Shown in pieces: positions 1 to 8,812 of a DNA stretch of 64,000 nucleotides. Made by a program: the position numbers and the translations under genes. Numbering within the stretch: the stretch's first letter is position 1; every line of letters begins with the position of its first letter. Source of the stretch: Pontiella desulfatans. GTDB lineage: Bacteria > Verrucomicrobiota > Kiritimatiellia > Kiritimatiellales > Pontiellaceae. Location: contig NZ_CAAHFG010000003.1 in assembly GCF_900890425.1 (NCBI RefSeq), positions 558,001-622,000 on the forward strand. The letters run 5' to 3'. The notes under the pieces are model-generated. The model ran no database searches. It saw only the letters and a list, made by a program, of their open reading frames with translations, and was not told where the DNA came from.

Positions 1-613
1 CCTCACCCGCTCCAACCTCATGCGCGCCTACGACAAAGGGAACGCCTACACCCCGATCTTCGAATCCGAAAAGGTCGCCGTGCTCGGCGGCGGAAACGTG
101 GCGATGGATGCCGCACGCACCGCCGTGCGCCTCGGCGCCAAGGAAGTGCACCTCATCTACCGCCGCACCGAGGTCGAAATGCCCGCCCGCGTCGAGGAGG
201 TGCACCACGCCAAGGAGGAGGGCATCGTTTTCCACATGCTCGAAAACGCCCAGCGCATCCTCTCCGACGAGCGCGGCTGGGTGGCCGGCATCGAATGCCT
301 CAAATATGAGCTCGGCGAACCCGACGACTCCGGCCGCCGCCGCCCCGTCGAAATCCCGGGTAGCGAATTCGAGATCGATGTCGATACCGTCATCGTGGCC
401 ATCGGCAACGATTCCAATCCGCTCATCCGCCAAACCACCCCCGGCCTCGAAACCAACAAGTGGGGCAACATTGTGGTGGATGAAAACGGAAAATCCTCCC
501 TCGATAAAATCTATGCCGGCGGCGACATCGTGCTCGGCGCCGCCACCGTCATCCTCGCCATGGGCGAAGGCCGCCGCGCCGCCGCCGCCATCAACGAGAT
601 GCTCGCCGGGTAG
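1..613 (+). CDS. NADPH-dependent glutamate synthase beta chain-like flavoprotein (NfnB/SudA type), 3' part
   Basis: The frame is already open at the window edge and ends at a TAG at 611-613, so only the last ~204 residues are seen. The piece carries a second Rossmann nucleotide site (VLGGGNVAMDAAR) followed by YRRTEVEMPA, the signature of the GltD/NfnB/SudA group that binds NADPH. The C-terminal FAD-closing segment GGDIVLGAATVILAMGEG follows. These enzymes move electrons between NAD(P)H and ferredoxin or glutamate synthase in the cytoplasm. Whether it is the NADH-dependent ferredoxin:NADP oxidoreductase large subunit or a GltD cannot be decided without the N-terminal iron-sulfur part. It converges on the next gene, with 8 bp between stops. 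Confidence 0.85.
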   Translation, partial: LTRSNLMRAYDKGNAYTPIFESEKVAVLGGGNVAMDAARTAVRLGAKEVHLIYRRTEVEMPARVEEVHHAKEEGIVFHMLENAQRILSDERGWVAGIECLKYELGEPDDSGRRRPVEIPGSEFEIDVDTVIVAIGNDSNPLIRQTTPGLETNKWGNIVVDENGKSSLDKIYAGGDIVLGAATVILAMGEGRRAAAAINEMLAG

Positions 614-621
614 GGCCGTCG

Positions 622-1575
622 CTACGCGTTGGCTTCGCCTTTCTTTTTTTCAACCTGTTCCTTGCTGAAGTGGATTGTCTTGAAGCCTGCGACTTCGAGC
701 GGGTGGCCTTCGTCCATTGCTTCGGCGGACAGGCGGTTGAACATGGCCGGTTCGTATGCGGGATCTATTTCGAGTGCCCGGTCAAACTTGGCCAGTGCCT
801 CCGCCTTGCGGCCAAGGTAGGCGAGGCATAGCCCCATGTTGCCGTGCGTGGGGGCGTTGAGGTCGTGCAGGGCGGCCGCCGCTTGGAAGCCTGCGAGCGC
901 CTTCTCCCACTGTTGCTCCTCCTCCATGAGCGCGAAGGCTTTGTTGAATGCCGCTTCTGATTCAAGGTAGGCATTGAGCCCGATCCCATTATTCTCCTGG
1001 ATCACCTGTGCCGTATGTTCGAGGGATTCTTTGGCGGAACGGTAGTATTCTTCCCCTGGGTCACCGTATTCCACGACCTTGCGGTGGGCGCGCACCATGT
1101 CCCCGATTGAGTAAAGCTTCCGGTACGCTTCGGCCATGTTGAAATAGGCTTCGGGGAAATAGGGCAGGATTTCGACGGCTTTCTTGAGCCATTCAACGGT
1201 TTCGGCCGGATTGTTGTTCATGGCGTGCAAGGTCCCCATTCCGTAGCAGACATCGTGGTTGCGCGGATGTTCCGAGGCCAACTGTTCCATGGCCTCCATC
1301 GCTCCGTTCAGGTCTCCATTCTGCTGGAGTTGGAATGCGGAATCGACGGCATCTTGGACTTCGGGATTGATTTCGGCGATGAAGTGCCCGTCCGGCAGTG
1401 TGCCCGCATTCCAGCGTTCGGCCTGATGACGCAGGACCTCGGCATAGTGCGGGCAACCCTCGCAGTGGGTGCCGCGTATTTCCGCGCAGCAGCGAGAGCA
1501 GATGGGGGTGTTTTCCTGGAGCCGGCATTCGCGCCTGGGCTTGCCTTTGCTGCAGATTGGGCATTTATTCTTCAT
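622..1575 (-). CDS. TPR protein with N-terminal cysteine cluster
   Basis: 317 residues. The first ~45 residues hold nine cysteines in CxxC-like pairs (CPIC, CSRCC, CEGC) that look like a zinc-binding knuckle and resemble SEC-C or zinc-ribbon leaders. The rest is helical tetratricopeptide repeat: clear TPR consensus appears near residues 105-165 (AVEILPYFPEAYFNMAEAYR) and 240-290 (ALAKFDRALEIDPAYEPAMF). No signal peptide or membrane span is seen, so it is probably a cytoplasmic scaffold or chaperone-like protein. The specific partner is unknown. It is transcribed alone on the minus strand. Confidence 0.75.
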   Translation of the reverse strand: MKNKCPICSKGKPRRECRLQENTPICSRCCAEIRGTHCEGCPHYAEVLRHQAERWNAGTLPDGHFIAEINPEVQDAVDSAFQLQQNGDLNGAMEAMEQLASEHPRNHDVCYGMGTLHAMNNNPAETVEWLKKAVEILPYFPEAYFNMAEAYRKLYSIGDMVRAHRKVVEYGDPGEEYYRSAKESLEHTAQVIQENNGIGLNAYLESEAAFNKAFALMEEEQQWEKALAGFQAAAALHDLNAPTHGNMGLCLAYLGRKAEALAKFDRALEIDPAYEPAMFNRLSAEAMDEGHPLEVAGFKTIHFSKEQVEKKKGEANA

Positions 1576-1748
1576 ATAGGATACCTCGGTGATGTGGATA
1601 AATAGTTTGGATTGCTAGCCTTTTTGTTCCGTGCGAATGGATAGCAGGACTTAAAGGTGTAGGCGGATGACAACATAGAGTCACTGGTTTTTCAATCTTT
1701 GGGTCATGCCGACCGGGAACTTTCGTGTCTGCCCTCCCTGGGCTGGAG

Positions 1749-1786
1749 GTCACGGAACTGTCCACGGTCGTGGACAGTTCCGTGAC
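1749..1786. repeat. Near-perfect 38-bp palindrome upstream of pntA
   Basis: Two 18-bp arms (1749-1766 and 1769-1786, core GGAACTGTCCACG) are exact reverse complements separated by only GT. It sits in the 304-bp gap between the TPR gene and pntA, just before the putative pntA promoter. The loop is too tight for an ordinary RNA hairpin, so a DNA role (operator, cruciform) or a repeat element is more natural. The rest of the gap holds one perfect DnaA-box match at 1593-1601 and the promoter below. Confidence 0.8.
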
Positions 1787-1809
1787 GGTCTGCATTTTCC
1801 TTCGAATCC

Positions 1810-1838
1810 TTGACGGCGATTTTGGAATGGTGTAATAG
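1810..1838 (+). promoter_or_regulatory. Putative sigma-70 promoter for pntA-pntAB-pntB
   Basis: TTGACG at 1810-1815 and TAATAG at 1833-1838 are separated by 17 bp, and the -10 lies ~40 bp before the pntA start. It begins 24 bp after the long palindrome, which could be an operator. Confidence 0.5.
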
Positions 1839-1879
1839 CTGATAAGCTTTCTTACACTAATCCGTTGCGAGGTGCGCCG

Positions 1880-3022
1880 ATGCTTGTTGCTGTTCCGAAA
1901 GAAATCCTGCCGGGTGAAAACCGGGTGGCTCTGATTCCCGCATCCATTTCGGCGCTCACCCAGGCGGGATTCGAGGTGCTGGTCGAGAGCGGGGCGGGGG
2001 CCGGTGCGTTCATTGCCGACCAGGCCTATCAAGATGCCGGTGCTGGAATTGCCGGCGGTGCGGAGGAGCTTTATCAGGCCGCCGACATCGTTTTCAAGGT
2101 GCGTCCGCCCGAGCCGGGTGAAGTGGATCGGATGAAGGAGGGGATTACCCTCGTCTGCCTGATGGATGCCTTCTTCCGTATGGACCTGATGCAGCAGCTG
2201 GCTTCCAAACAGATCAGTGGCTTCGGGCTGGAGTTTGTTCCGCGCATCACGCGGGCGCAAAGCATGGATGTGCTGAGTTCGATGGCGGCCATCGGCGGCT
2301 ACCGCGCGGTGATCGAAGCGGCGGGGCTGCTTCCGAAATATTTCCCGATGCTGATGACGTCCGCCGGTACGATCACCCCGGCCAAGGTGTTCGTGATTGG
2401 TGCCGGGGTGGCGGGGCTGATGGCGATTGCCACGGCCAAAAGGCTGGGGGCCGTGGTTGAGGCCTACGATACGCGCCCGGCGGTCCGGGAGCAGGTCGAG
2501 AGTGTCGGGGCCCGGTTTGTCGAGTTCGAGCTCGAAACGGCGGATGCCGAAGACCAAGGCGGTTATGCCAAGGCGCAGTCGGACGATTTCTATAAAAAGC
2601 AGCAGGAGCAGATGAAAGCCAAGGTGGCAACGGTGGATGTGGTCGTCACCACGGCGGCGATCCCCGGCAAGAAGGCGCCGGTGTTGATTACCGACGAAAT
2701 GCTGCAGGCGATGCGGCCTGGATCGGTGATCATCGACCTGGCCGCCGAACGTGGCGGAAACACCGAAGGGGCGGTTGCGGGCGAGGTGGTGGACAGGCAT
2801 GGCGTCAAGATTGTCGGCTACACCGACTATCCATCGCGGTCATCGGTTCATGCCTCGCAGCTCTTTTCAAAGAATATTTGCACCTTCCTGCTGAACATGG
2901 TGAAGGAGGGGCGGTTTGAAATCGATCTTGGGGATGAGATTGTGACGGGTTCGCTGCTGGTGCATGGCGGGCAGGTGGTCCACGAAATGATCAAACCTCT
3001 GCTGGGGCAGGAAGGAGCGTAG
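1880..3022 (+). CDS. pntA: NAD(P) transhydrogenase subunit alpha part 1 (NAD-binding dI)
   Basis: 380 residues when started at the ATG at 1880, which has GAGGT six bases upstream; an in-frame TTG at 1865 lacks this. It begins MLVAVPKEILPGENRVALIP, typical of the alanine dehydrogenase/transhydrogenase family. The Rossmann site VIGAGVAGLMAIATAKRLGA lies near residue 173 and the QSDDFYKKQ insertion typical of PntAA follows. This soluble domain binds NADH and donates hydride to NADP bound by PntB, coupled to proton flow through the membrane. It is the first gene of a three-gene operon split as in Rhodospirillum rather than fused as in E. coli. Confidence 0.93.
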   Translation: MLVAVPKEILPGENRVALIPASISALTQAGFEVLVESGAGAGAFIADQAYQDAGAGIAGGAEELYQAADIVFKVRPPEPGEVDRMKEGITLVCLMDAFFRMDLMQQLASKQISGFGLEFVPRITRAQSMDVLSSMAAIGGYRAVIEAAGLLPKYFPMLMTSAGTITPAKVFVIGAGVAGLMAIATAKRLGAVVEAYDTRPAVREQVESVGARFVEFELETADAEDQGGYAKAQSDDFYKKQQEQMKAKVATVDVVVTTAAIPGKKAPVLITDEMLQAMRPGSVIIDLAAERGGNTEGAVAGEVVDRHGVKIVGYTDYPSRSSVHASQLFSKNICTFLLNMVKEGRFEIDLGDEIVTGSLLVHGGQVVHEMIKPLLGQEGA

Positions 3023-3024
3023 CC

Positions 3025-3315
3025 ATGGAAGCATTGATCGGTGCATTAACTATTTTTGTTCTGGCGGTCTTTGTTGGCTACGAGGTGATTACGAAGGTGC
3101 CGCCCACGTTGCATACGCCGCTCATGAGTGGATCGAACGCGATTTCCGGCATCACGATCATTGGCGCAATCCTGTGCTGCATCGGTTCCGGCATGGACGG
3201 GATCCTTGCGAACGTCCTTGGCTTTTTGGCCGTGGTTCTCGCCATGGTCAACATTGTCGGCGGCTTCATGGTCACGGATCGCATGCTCCACATGTTCAAG
3301 AAGAAAAAGGACTAG
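3025..3315 (+). CDS. pntAB: NAD(P) transhydrogenase subunit alpha part 2 (membrane dII)
   Basis: 96 residues with three or four hydrophobic segments (LTIFVLAVFVGYEVI; ISGITIIGAILCCIG; VLGFLAVVLAMVNIVGGFMV) and the conserved PPTLHTPLMSGSNAISG loop that defines PntAB. It starts 2 bp after pntA and ends 3 bp before pntB, so the three are translated from one message. It supplies part of the proton channel of the transhydrogenase. Confidence 0.93.
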   Translation: MEALIGALTIFVLAVFVGYEVITKVPPTLHTPLMSGSNAISGITIIGAILCCIGSGMDGILANVLGFLAVVLAMVNIVGGFMVTDRMLHMFKKKKD

Positions 3316-3318
3316 GCC

Positions 3319-4698
3319 ATGGATCAGCTCATCAATCTTGCCTATCTCGTTGCGGCCATTCTTTTTATTCTGGGGTTGAAGGGCCTCGGTTCGCCAAGAA
3401 GCGCGGTGAGGGGGAACCTGACCGGGGCGGTCGGGATGTTCATTGCCATTGTGGCCACGCTCTCGGCGAAAGGGTTGAATTTTGGCTGGATCATTGCCGG
3501 GATGGTGGTGGGCGGCGGAATCGGGGCCTACATGGCGCGGACGGTTAAAATGACGGCGATGCCGGAGATGGTTGGGCTGTTGAACGGTTTCGGGGGCGGG
3601 GCCTCCCTGCTGGTGGCGCTCGCCCAATTCACGATTACCCCCGCTTCCGAGCAAACGGCGGCCTGGCTGGTGGCGTTGTCGCTCAGCGCGCTGATCGGGT
3701 CGGTTACGCTGACGGGCAGCATGGTGGCCTGGGCCAAGCTGCAGGGGTATGCCGACAAGGCGATGCGGTTGCCCAACCAAAACCTCCTGCGTGTGGCCTT
3801 GGGGCTGGGCGTGGTTGTGCTGGCGGGACTGTTTGTCTGGCAGGGCTGGGGGCTCCTTCTCCTGCTGCTTGTGGTGGTTGCCCTGGCGCTCGGCATCCTG
3901 CTGGTTCTGGCCATCGGCGGGGCCGATATGCCCGTGGTGATCGCGTTGCTCAATTCCTATTCGGGATTGGCGGCGGCCGCCACCGGTTTCGTGCTGATGA
4001 ACAACGGGCTCATCATCAGCGGTTCGCTGGTCGGTGCTTCGGGCATCATCCTCAGCCAGATCATGTGCAAGGCGATGAACCGATCGCTCGGGGCCGTGCT
4101 CTTCGGCGGCGCGATGGTGAGCGAGGAGCAGATGGCCTCCATCCCCGGCACGGAATTCTATGAGGGCAAGGTCAAGAGTTGCGGCGCGGAAGAGGTGGCC
4201 ATGCTCCTTGAAAATGCGCAGCGGGTGGTCATTGCCCCGGGCTATGGCTTGGCCGTTGCCCAGGCGCAGCATGTCACCCAGGAGCTCGCCTCGCTACTGG
4301 AAAAACGCGGCACCGACGTCAAGTATGCCATCCATCCGGTGGCCGGCCGGATGCCCGGCCACATGAACGTCCTGCTGGCCGAGGCCGAGGTGCCCTACGA
4401 CAAGCTGATCGAGATGGACCATATCAACCCCGAATTTTCCCAGACCGACGTCACCATCGTGCTGGGCGCCAACGATGTTACCAATCCGGCCGCTCGCGAC
4501 GATGCCGGCAGCCCGATCTTCGGCATGCCGATCCTGGAGGTCGACAAGTCGCGCACGGTGATCGTGGTCAAGCGCAGCCTCAGCCCCGGTTTTGCGGGCA
4601 TTCCGAACCAACTGTTCATCAACGACAATTCGCTCATGCTCTTCGGCGATGCCAAGGCCGTCCTGCAGGATCTCGTTCGGGCCGTGATGGAGTTATGA
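3319..4698 (+). CDS. pntB: NAD(P) transhydrogenase subunit beta
   Basis: 459 residues, the usual length. The N-terminal half is eight or so membrane segments; the C-terminal ~180 residues are the NADP-binding dIII domain with IAPGYGLAVAQAQH, HPVAGRMPGHMNVLLAEA and VLGANDVTNPAARDD. The DIII domain of this family receives hydride from PntA and makes NADPH while protons move across the inner membrane. It closes the pnt operon. The 167 bp after it contain no obvious terminator. Confidence 0.95.
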   Translation: MDQLINLAYLVAAILFILGLKGLGSPRSAVRGNLTGAVGMFIAIVATLSAKGLNFGWIIAGMVVGGGIGAYMARTVKMTAMPEMVGLLNGFGGGASLLVALAQFTITPASEQTAAWLVALSLSALIGSVTLTGSMVAWAKLQGYADKAMRLPNQNLLRVALGLGVVVLAGLFVWQGWGLLLLLLVVVALALGILLVLAIGGADMPVVIALLNSYSGLAAAATGFVLMNNGLIISGSLVGASGIILSQIMCKAMNRSLGAVLFGGAMVSEEQMASIPGTEFYEGKVKSCGAEEVAMLLENAQRVVIAPGYGLAVAQAQHVTQELASLLEKRGTDVKYAIHPVAGRMPGHMNVLLAEAEVPYDKLIEMDHINPEFSQTDVTIVLGANDVTNPAARDDAGSPIFGMPILEVDKSRTVIVVKRSLSPGFAGIPNQLFINDNSLMLFGDAKAVLQDLVRAVMEL

Positions 4699-4865
4699 CC
4701 ACCGTTTCGCGGGGCGCCGGTGGGAACGCAATGAGTGGGTAATTCTTTTGAACGAAATGCGGCGACCGCTCTCCAATATTGGGAATATGTTAGCGAGCAG
4801 GCTTCCAATTTTCTGAAACGCTGGTATTTTTTACTACTTCAAACAACAGAAACAAAGGACACAAA

Positions 4866-5711
4866 ATGACGACAACGCATAGCCTTATCAACCAGCTGAT
4901 CCAATTGCAGGAACTGGTTGTGGCCAATATGCAGAAAAAAGTATCGCAGCCGAATGCCCGGCTCGAAGAATTGACCAAATCGATTACATCGCTGAGCGCG
5001 GATTTGCCGCAGCAGATCAAGTCGCACTTCAACCGCCTGTTGCAGAAGCATCCCGAAGCCATCGTGCCGGTGGCCAATGAACTATGCACCGGCTGCGGCA
5101 TGGGGCTGACCAAGAGCATGGTGCAGGCCGTCCACAAGGCCGAAGGGCTCAGCCGCTGTCCGAACTGCGCGCGCTTCCTCTACTACCCGGACCAGCTGAT
5201 TGCCCGCGAACGCGTCAGCCGTTCCTATGGCGAAGCCAAGAAAACCGGCATTGGCCGGTTCACGGCGCCGGAACTGATGATGGTGGATCTGAAGGGGGCC
5301 ACCGGCGAAGAGGTGCTCGGCGAAATCTGTGCACGCATGGAGCAGGAGGGGTTTGTTGAAGACAAGGACCACCTGCTGGACCTGGCCCTGCAGCGCGAGG
5401 CCATCATCAGCACGGCGGTCGATAACGGGTTGGCCTTCCCGCATGTGCGCGGCGTTGAGGGCGGTGGTTTATCCATGGTCGTCGGCATCCATAAGAAGGG
5501 GGTCAAGTTCGGTGGCCCGGGGCGTACCCTAACCCGCATCTTTTTCTTCGTGGTGATCCCGACGGCCACCAGCGCGTTCTACCTTCGGTTGATTTCCGGC
5601 CTCTCCAAAACCTTCCGCGACAAGGAAGTCAGCGAATCGCTGTTGGCTTGCTCCAGCGAGGACGAACTCTGGAAGGCGCTCATCAAGGCGACCAGGAAAT
5701 CGTTCAAATAG
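4866..5711 (+). CDS. C4 zinc-ribbon protein fused to a PTS EIIA (PtsN-type) domain
   Basis: 281 residues. Residues ~1-60 are helical and probably coiled; a zinc ribbon follows with C74-x2-C77 and C98-x2-C101 (CTGC, CPNC), like the C4-type zinc-ribbon proteins with a coiled-coil N-terminus. Residues ~125-281 are an EIIA domain of the mannitol/nitrogen type, with the phospho-acceptor motif FPHVRG at H183. The family's known role is to receive phosphate from HPr and regulate transport or metabolism. No EI, HPr or EIIB gene is in the window, so a regulatory role is inferred. A second EIIA domain is fused to the permease two genes downstream, which suggests the two respond to one phospho-relay. 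Confidence 0.75.
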   Translation: MTTTHSLINQLIQLQELVVANMQKKVSQPNARLEELTKSITSLSADLPQQIKSHFNRLLQKHPEAIVPVANELCTGCGMGLTKSMVQAVHKAEGLSRCPNCARFLYYPDQLIARERVSRSYGEAKKTGIGRFTAPELMMVDLKGATGEEVLGEICARMEQEGFVEDKDHLLDLALQREAIISTAVDNGLAFPHVRGVEGGGLSMVVGIHKKGVKFGGPGRTLTRIFFFVVIPTATSAFYLRLISGLSKTFRDKEVSESLLACSSEDELWKALIKATRKSFK

Positions 5712-5796
5712 CATCTCAAACAGAAGGACGCCAAGGGCGCAAGGAACGAAAGGGGACGCCTTCGAGATCTTTGCGCTCTTTCGTTGAATTCCCGAC

Positions 5797-6834
5797 ATGG
5801 TTTCGATCTACGACACAGAGGCGATGGATGCGGTTCGGCGCCGGAACACGGTGCAGCCGCACCGGATGAAGCTGTTCCGCAACGCCCTGTTCAAGAAGGC
5901 CTGCGGCTGGGGCGAGGCGCTGGCCACGCTCCCGGAACGTGCCCAGGCCGATTTCGACCAAAGCATCGGGTTTGAATGCCTGGAAATGGCCGAGCGCCAC
6001 GACTCGAAGATCGACGGCGCCAGCAAGCTGATTTTCAAGACCCCGGATCAACACCTGGTCGAAAGCGTGGTGTTGCGTCCCAAGACCGGGCGGACTTCCA
6101 TTTGTATTTCCTCCCAGGTGGGTTGCGCCTGCTACTGCAGCTTTTGCGCAACCGGAAAGATGGGCTTCACTCGAAACCTGACCGCCGCCGAAATCCTCGA
6201 CCAAGTCACCCAGGCCAACCGCATGGTGAAACCGGAGGGGCGGACGATCCGCAACGTGGTCTTCATGGGAATGGGCGAACCGATGCTGAACCTCGAACAC
6301 GTATTCGGGGCGGTTTCGTTCCTGAAGGCGGGGCCGTTCCATAACCTTTCCGGGGCGCGCATCACCGTTTCGACCGTCGGGATTCCGCACGCCATGGATC
6401 GCTTCACGCAGGAGTTTCCGGATGTGAAGCTGGCGCTCAGCCTGCACAGTGCGCGGCAGGAGGTGCGCGAAAAGCTGATGCCCCAGGCGCGGAAATATCC
6501 CCTCGATCAATTGCGCGAAACCCTGGTGGCCGCCTCGGCGCGCGGCAAGGTGATGATCGAATACCTGATGCTGGCCGGGGTGAACGATCGGGAAGAGGAT
6601 CTGAAGGCGCTCGAAGGCTACCTGCGGGGCATCCCCGTGCACATCAACATCATCCCTTTCAACGAATATGCCGGCAGCAACCTGCGCGGCACGCCGCCGC
6701 CGGAGCGCAAGCAATTCGCAAACCGCTTGAAGGAGGCCGGGTTTGACACCACCCTCCGCTATTCCCTAGGCTCCGACATCGCCGCCGCCTGCGGCCAGCT
6801 GGTTCAGCATAAACGAAAGGAAGCGTTCGCATGA
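5797..6834 (+). CDS. rlmN: Dual-specificity RNA methyltransferase RlmN
   Basis: 345 residues. The radical-SAM cluster CACYCSFCATGKMGF (C-x3-C-x2-C) lies near residue 110, followed by GMGEPMLN and the LALSLHSA strand typical of RlmN. It methylates C2 of A2503 in 23S rRNA and of A37 in some tRNAs, using a 4Fe-4S cluster and a Cys pair. The stop overlaps the ATG of the next gene (ATGA). The 85-bp gap upstream contains a GC-rich repeat-like stretch at 5722-5790 with matching purine- and pyrimidine-rich halves. Confidence 0.95.
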   Translation: MVSIYDTEAMDAVRRRNTVQPHRMKLFRNALFKKACGWGEALATLPERAQADFDQSIGFECLEMAERHDSKIDGASKLIFKTPDQHLVESVVLRPKTGRTSICISSQVGCACYCSFCATGKMGFTRNLTAAEILDQVTQANRMVKPEGRTIRNVVFMGMGEPMLNLEHVFGAVSFLKAGPFHNLSGARITVSTVGIPHAMDRFTQEFPDVKLALSLHSARQEVREKLMPQARKYPLDQLRETLVAASARGKVMIEYLMLAGVNDREEDLKALEGYLRGIPVHINIIPFNEYAGSNLRGTPPPERKQFANRLKEAGFDTTLRYSLGSDIAAACGQLVQHKRKEAFA

Positions 6835-8666
6835 GCAAGAAGGGTCTGGGATTCATCGATGTCTTCTGCATCGCATCCGGTGCGATGATCAGCTCAGGAA
6901 TCTTCGTGCTGCCGGGGTTGGCCTTTTCGCACATCGGCCCCGCGATGATTCTTTCGTACTTCATTGCCGGAATACTCGCGTTGATCGGGGTGCTGAGCGT
7001 AATCGAGCTTGCAACCGCAATGCCAAAGGCCGGGGGCGACTACTATTTCCTCACCCGCAGCCTGGGCCCGTTGGTGGGCACGGTGTCGGGCCTGTTGAGC
7101 TGGTTCGCGCTATCGCTGAAGACCGCGTTCGCCATATTCGGTCTGGGGGAGGTGGTCTATCTGCTGAGCGGCGGAAAGGTGCCGTTGTTCCTTACCGCGG
7201 CACCGGTGACCCTCCTGTTTGCCATTCTCAATATCCGGGGGGCCGAGGCCGCCGCAAAATTCGAAGTGGTCCTGGTTGGGCTGCTGTTCCTGCTGCTCGG
7301 CGGCTATTTTGTGCTCGGCGCACCGAACATGGAGCTTTCGCATTTCACGCCGTTCGTGGCTGAGGGCGGTAGCTTTAAGTCGATTCTTTCAACGGCCGGT
7401 TTTGTGTTTGTTTCGTTCGGCGGCTTGCTCAAGACCGCAACGATTGCCGAGGAAGTCCGGAATCCCCGCCGCAACATTCCCGCAGGATTCATTGCGGCAA
7501 CCATCGCCATCACCCTGCTGTATGCGGTGCTGCTGATCGTCACCGTCGGCGTGCTTCCGGGAGAGCGGCTGGCCGCTTCCTTCACCCCCATCGCCGATTC
7601 CGCCCGGTTGCTGGCGGGCGGGTGGGGCTTCGGTGCCATCACGGTGGCGGCGGTGCTCGCATTCATCACGACGGCCAATGCCGGCATCATGTCGGCCTCG
7701 CGCTACCCGCTGGCCCTTGGGCGCGACAAGCTCCTTCCTCCCTTCGTGGCCAAGGTGAACAAGAACGGCGAGCCGGTGGTGGCCATTGTGCTGACCTCGA
7801 CCATCATTCTCGCATCGCTGCTGCTCGATATCGAAAAACTCGTGAAGGCGGCCTCGGCCGTTGTGATCAGTTCCTACATTCTCTCCGCCATTGCCGTGCT
7901 GGTGATGCGCCGCAGCCGGCTAACCAACTACCGCCCAACCTTCCGTGTTCCGCTCAGCCCCTGGCTCCCCATGTTCGGGGTTGCCTGCTTCTCGCTCCTC
8001 ATCATCGATATGGGCATGGCCGCCATCGAGATCAGCCTGGGCTTTGCTGCGTTCGGCGTGCTCATCTATTTCTTCTACGGCCGAAAACGCGCCAACATGG
8101 AATATGCCTTGCTGCACATTGTCGAAAGCCTCACCAATAAGAACCTCACCGCCGACTCGCTGGAAAAGGAGCTCTACGATGTGCTGCATCAGCGCGATGA
8201 AGTCGTTCACGATGAGTTTGACGAAGTCCTCAAAACCGCCCTGGCCATCGACTTGGCTCCCGGGGTGGGGCAGGAGGAGCTGCTCGATGTGGTTTCCGGC
8301 GCGCTGGAGGAAGAGCTGGCCCATTCCGCCGCCGATATCCGCGCACGCTTCATTGAGCGCGAGGAGCAAGGCAGTTGCGTACTAACGCCTTTTGTCGCCA
8401 TTCCCCACATCATTTGCGACGGCGAGAAGCTCTTCAAGATCATGCTCGTGCGCAGCCGCGAGGGGATCGGGTTCGAGGCCGATACATCGGTGAAGGCCTT
8501 TTTCGTGATTGCCGGCAGCCGCGATATGCGCCACCTGCACCTCAAGGCGCTCGCCGCCATTGCCCACCTGGTCCAGCATCCCGAATTCGAAAAACGCTGG
8601 AGCACCGCCAAGAACGAAAAGCAGCTCAAGGACATCCTCCTCCTCGGTGAACGCATCCGGATGTAG
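6831..8666 (+). CDS. APC-type amino acid permease with C-terminal PTS EIIA domain
   Basis: 611 residues. Residues ~1-420 are about twelve membrane segments of the amino acid-polyamine-organocation superfamily (start SGAMISSGIFVLPGLAF, the consensus helix-1 substrate loop). Residues ~450-611 form a cytoplasmic domain resembling PTS EIIA of the fructose/nitrogen type, with the candidate phospho-histidine H526 in FVAIPHIIC. Permease-EIIA fusions are known in some bacteria; phosphorylation would gate uptake, which is inference here. It is translationally coupled to rlmN by a 4-bp overlap. The substrate is unknown. Confidence 0.85.
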   Translation: MSKKGLGFIDVFCIASGAMISSGIFVLPGLAFSHIGPAMILSYFIAGILALIGVLSVIELATAMPKAGGDYYFLTRSLGPLVGTVSGLLSWFALSLKTAFAIFGLGEVVYLLSGGKVPLFLTAAPVTLLFAILNIRGAEAAAKFEVVLVGLLFLLLGGYFVLGAPNMELSHFTPFVAEGGSFKSILSTAGFVFVSFGGLLKTATIAEEVRNPRRNIPAGFIAATIAITLLYAVLLIVTVGVLPGERLAASFTPIADSARLLAGGWGFGAITVAAVLAFITTANAGIMSASRYPLALGRDKLLPPFVAKVNKNGEPVVAIVLTSTIILASLLLDIEKLVKAASAVVISSYILSAIAVLVMRRSRLTNYRPTFRVPLSPWLPMFGVACFSLLIIDMGMAAIEISLGFAAFGVLIYFFYGRKRANMEYALLHIVESLTNKNLTADSLEKELYDVLHQRDEVVHDEFDEVLKTALAIDLAPGVGQEELLDVVSGALEEELAHSAADIRARFIEREEQGSCVLTPFVAIPHIICDGEKLFKIMLVRSREGIGFEADTSVKAFFVIAGSRDMRHLHLKALAAIAHLVQHPEFEKRWSTAKNEKQLKDILLLGERIRM

Positions 8667-8731
8667 GAGGGGCGGGCGCTTCCGCCGAAAGCGCCGCCCG
8701 TACGCCCTCGCCCTGAAGCGTTGCGCGGAAC

Positions 8732-8761
8732 TTGACGCGCGGGCGGGGATTCAGGTAGCTT
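8732..8761 (+). promoter_or_regulatory. Possible lepA promoter
   Basis: TTGACG at 8732-8737 and TAGCTT at 8756-8761 with an 18-bp spacer, about 50 bp before the lepA ATG. The -10 is weak, so this is tentative. Confidence 0.35.
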
Positions 8762-8812
8762 GTGCGCTCGTTTTTTGTGGGACGATTGTGCCCGGAACCT
8801 TTTTGTAAGTTT

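Noticed and set aside
8762-8812. N-terminal extension of LepA from an upstream start
   Set aside because: The added residues are not conserved and the standard LepA start at 8813 gives the usual 601 residues.
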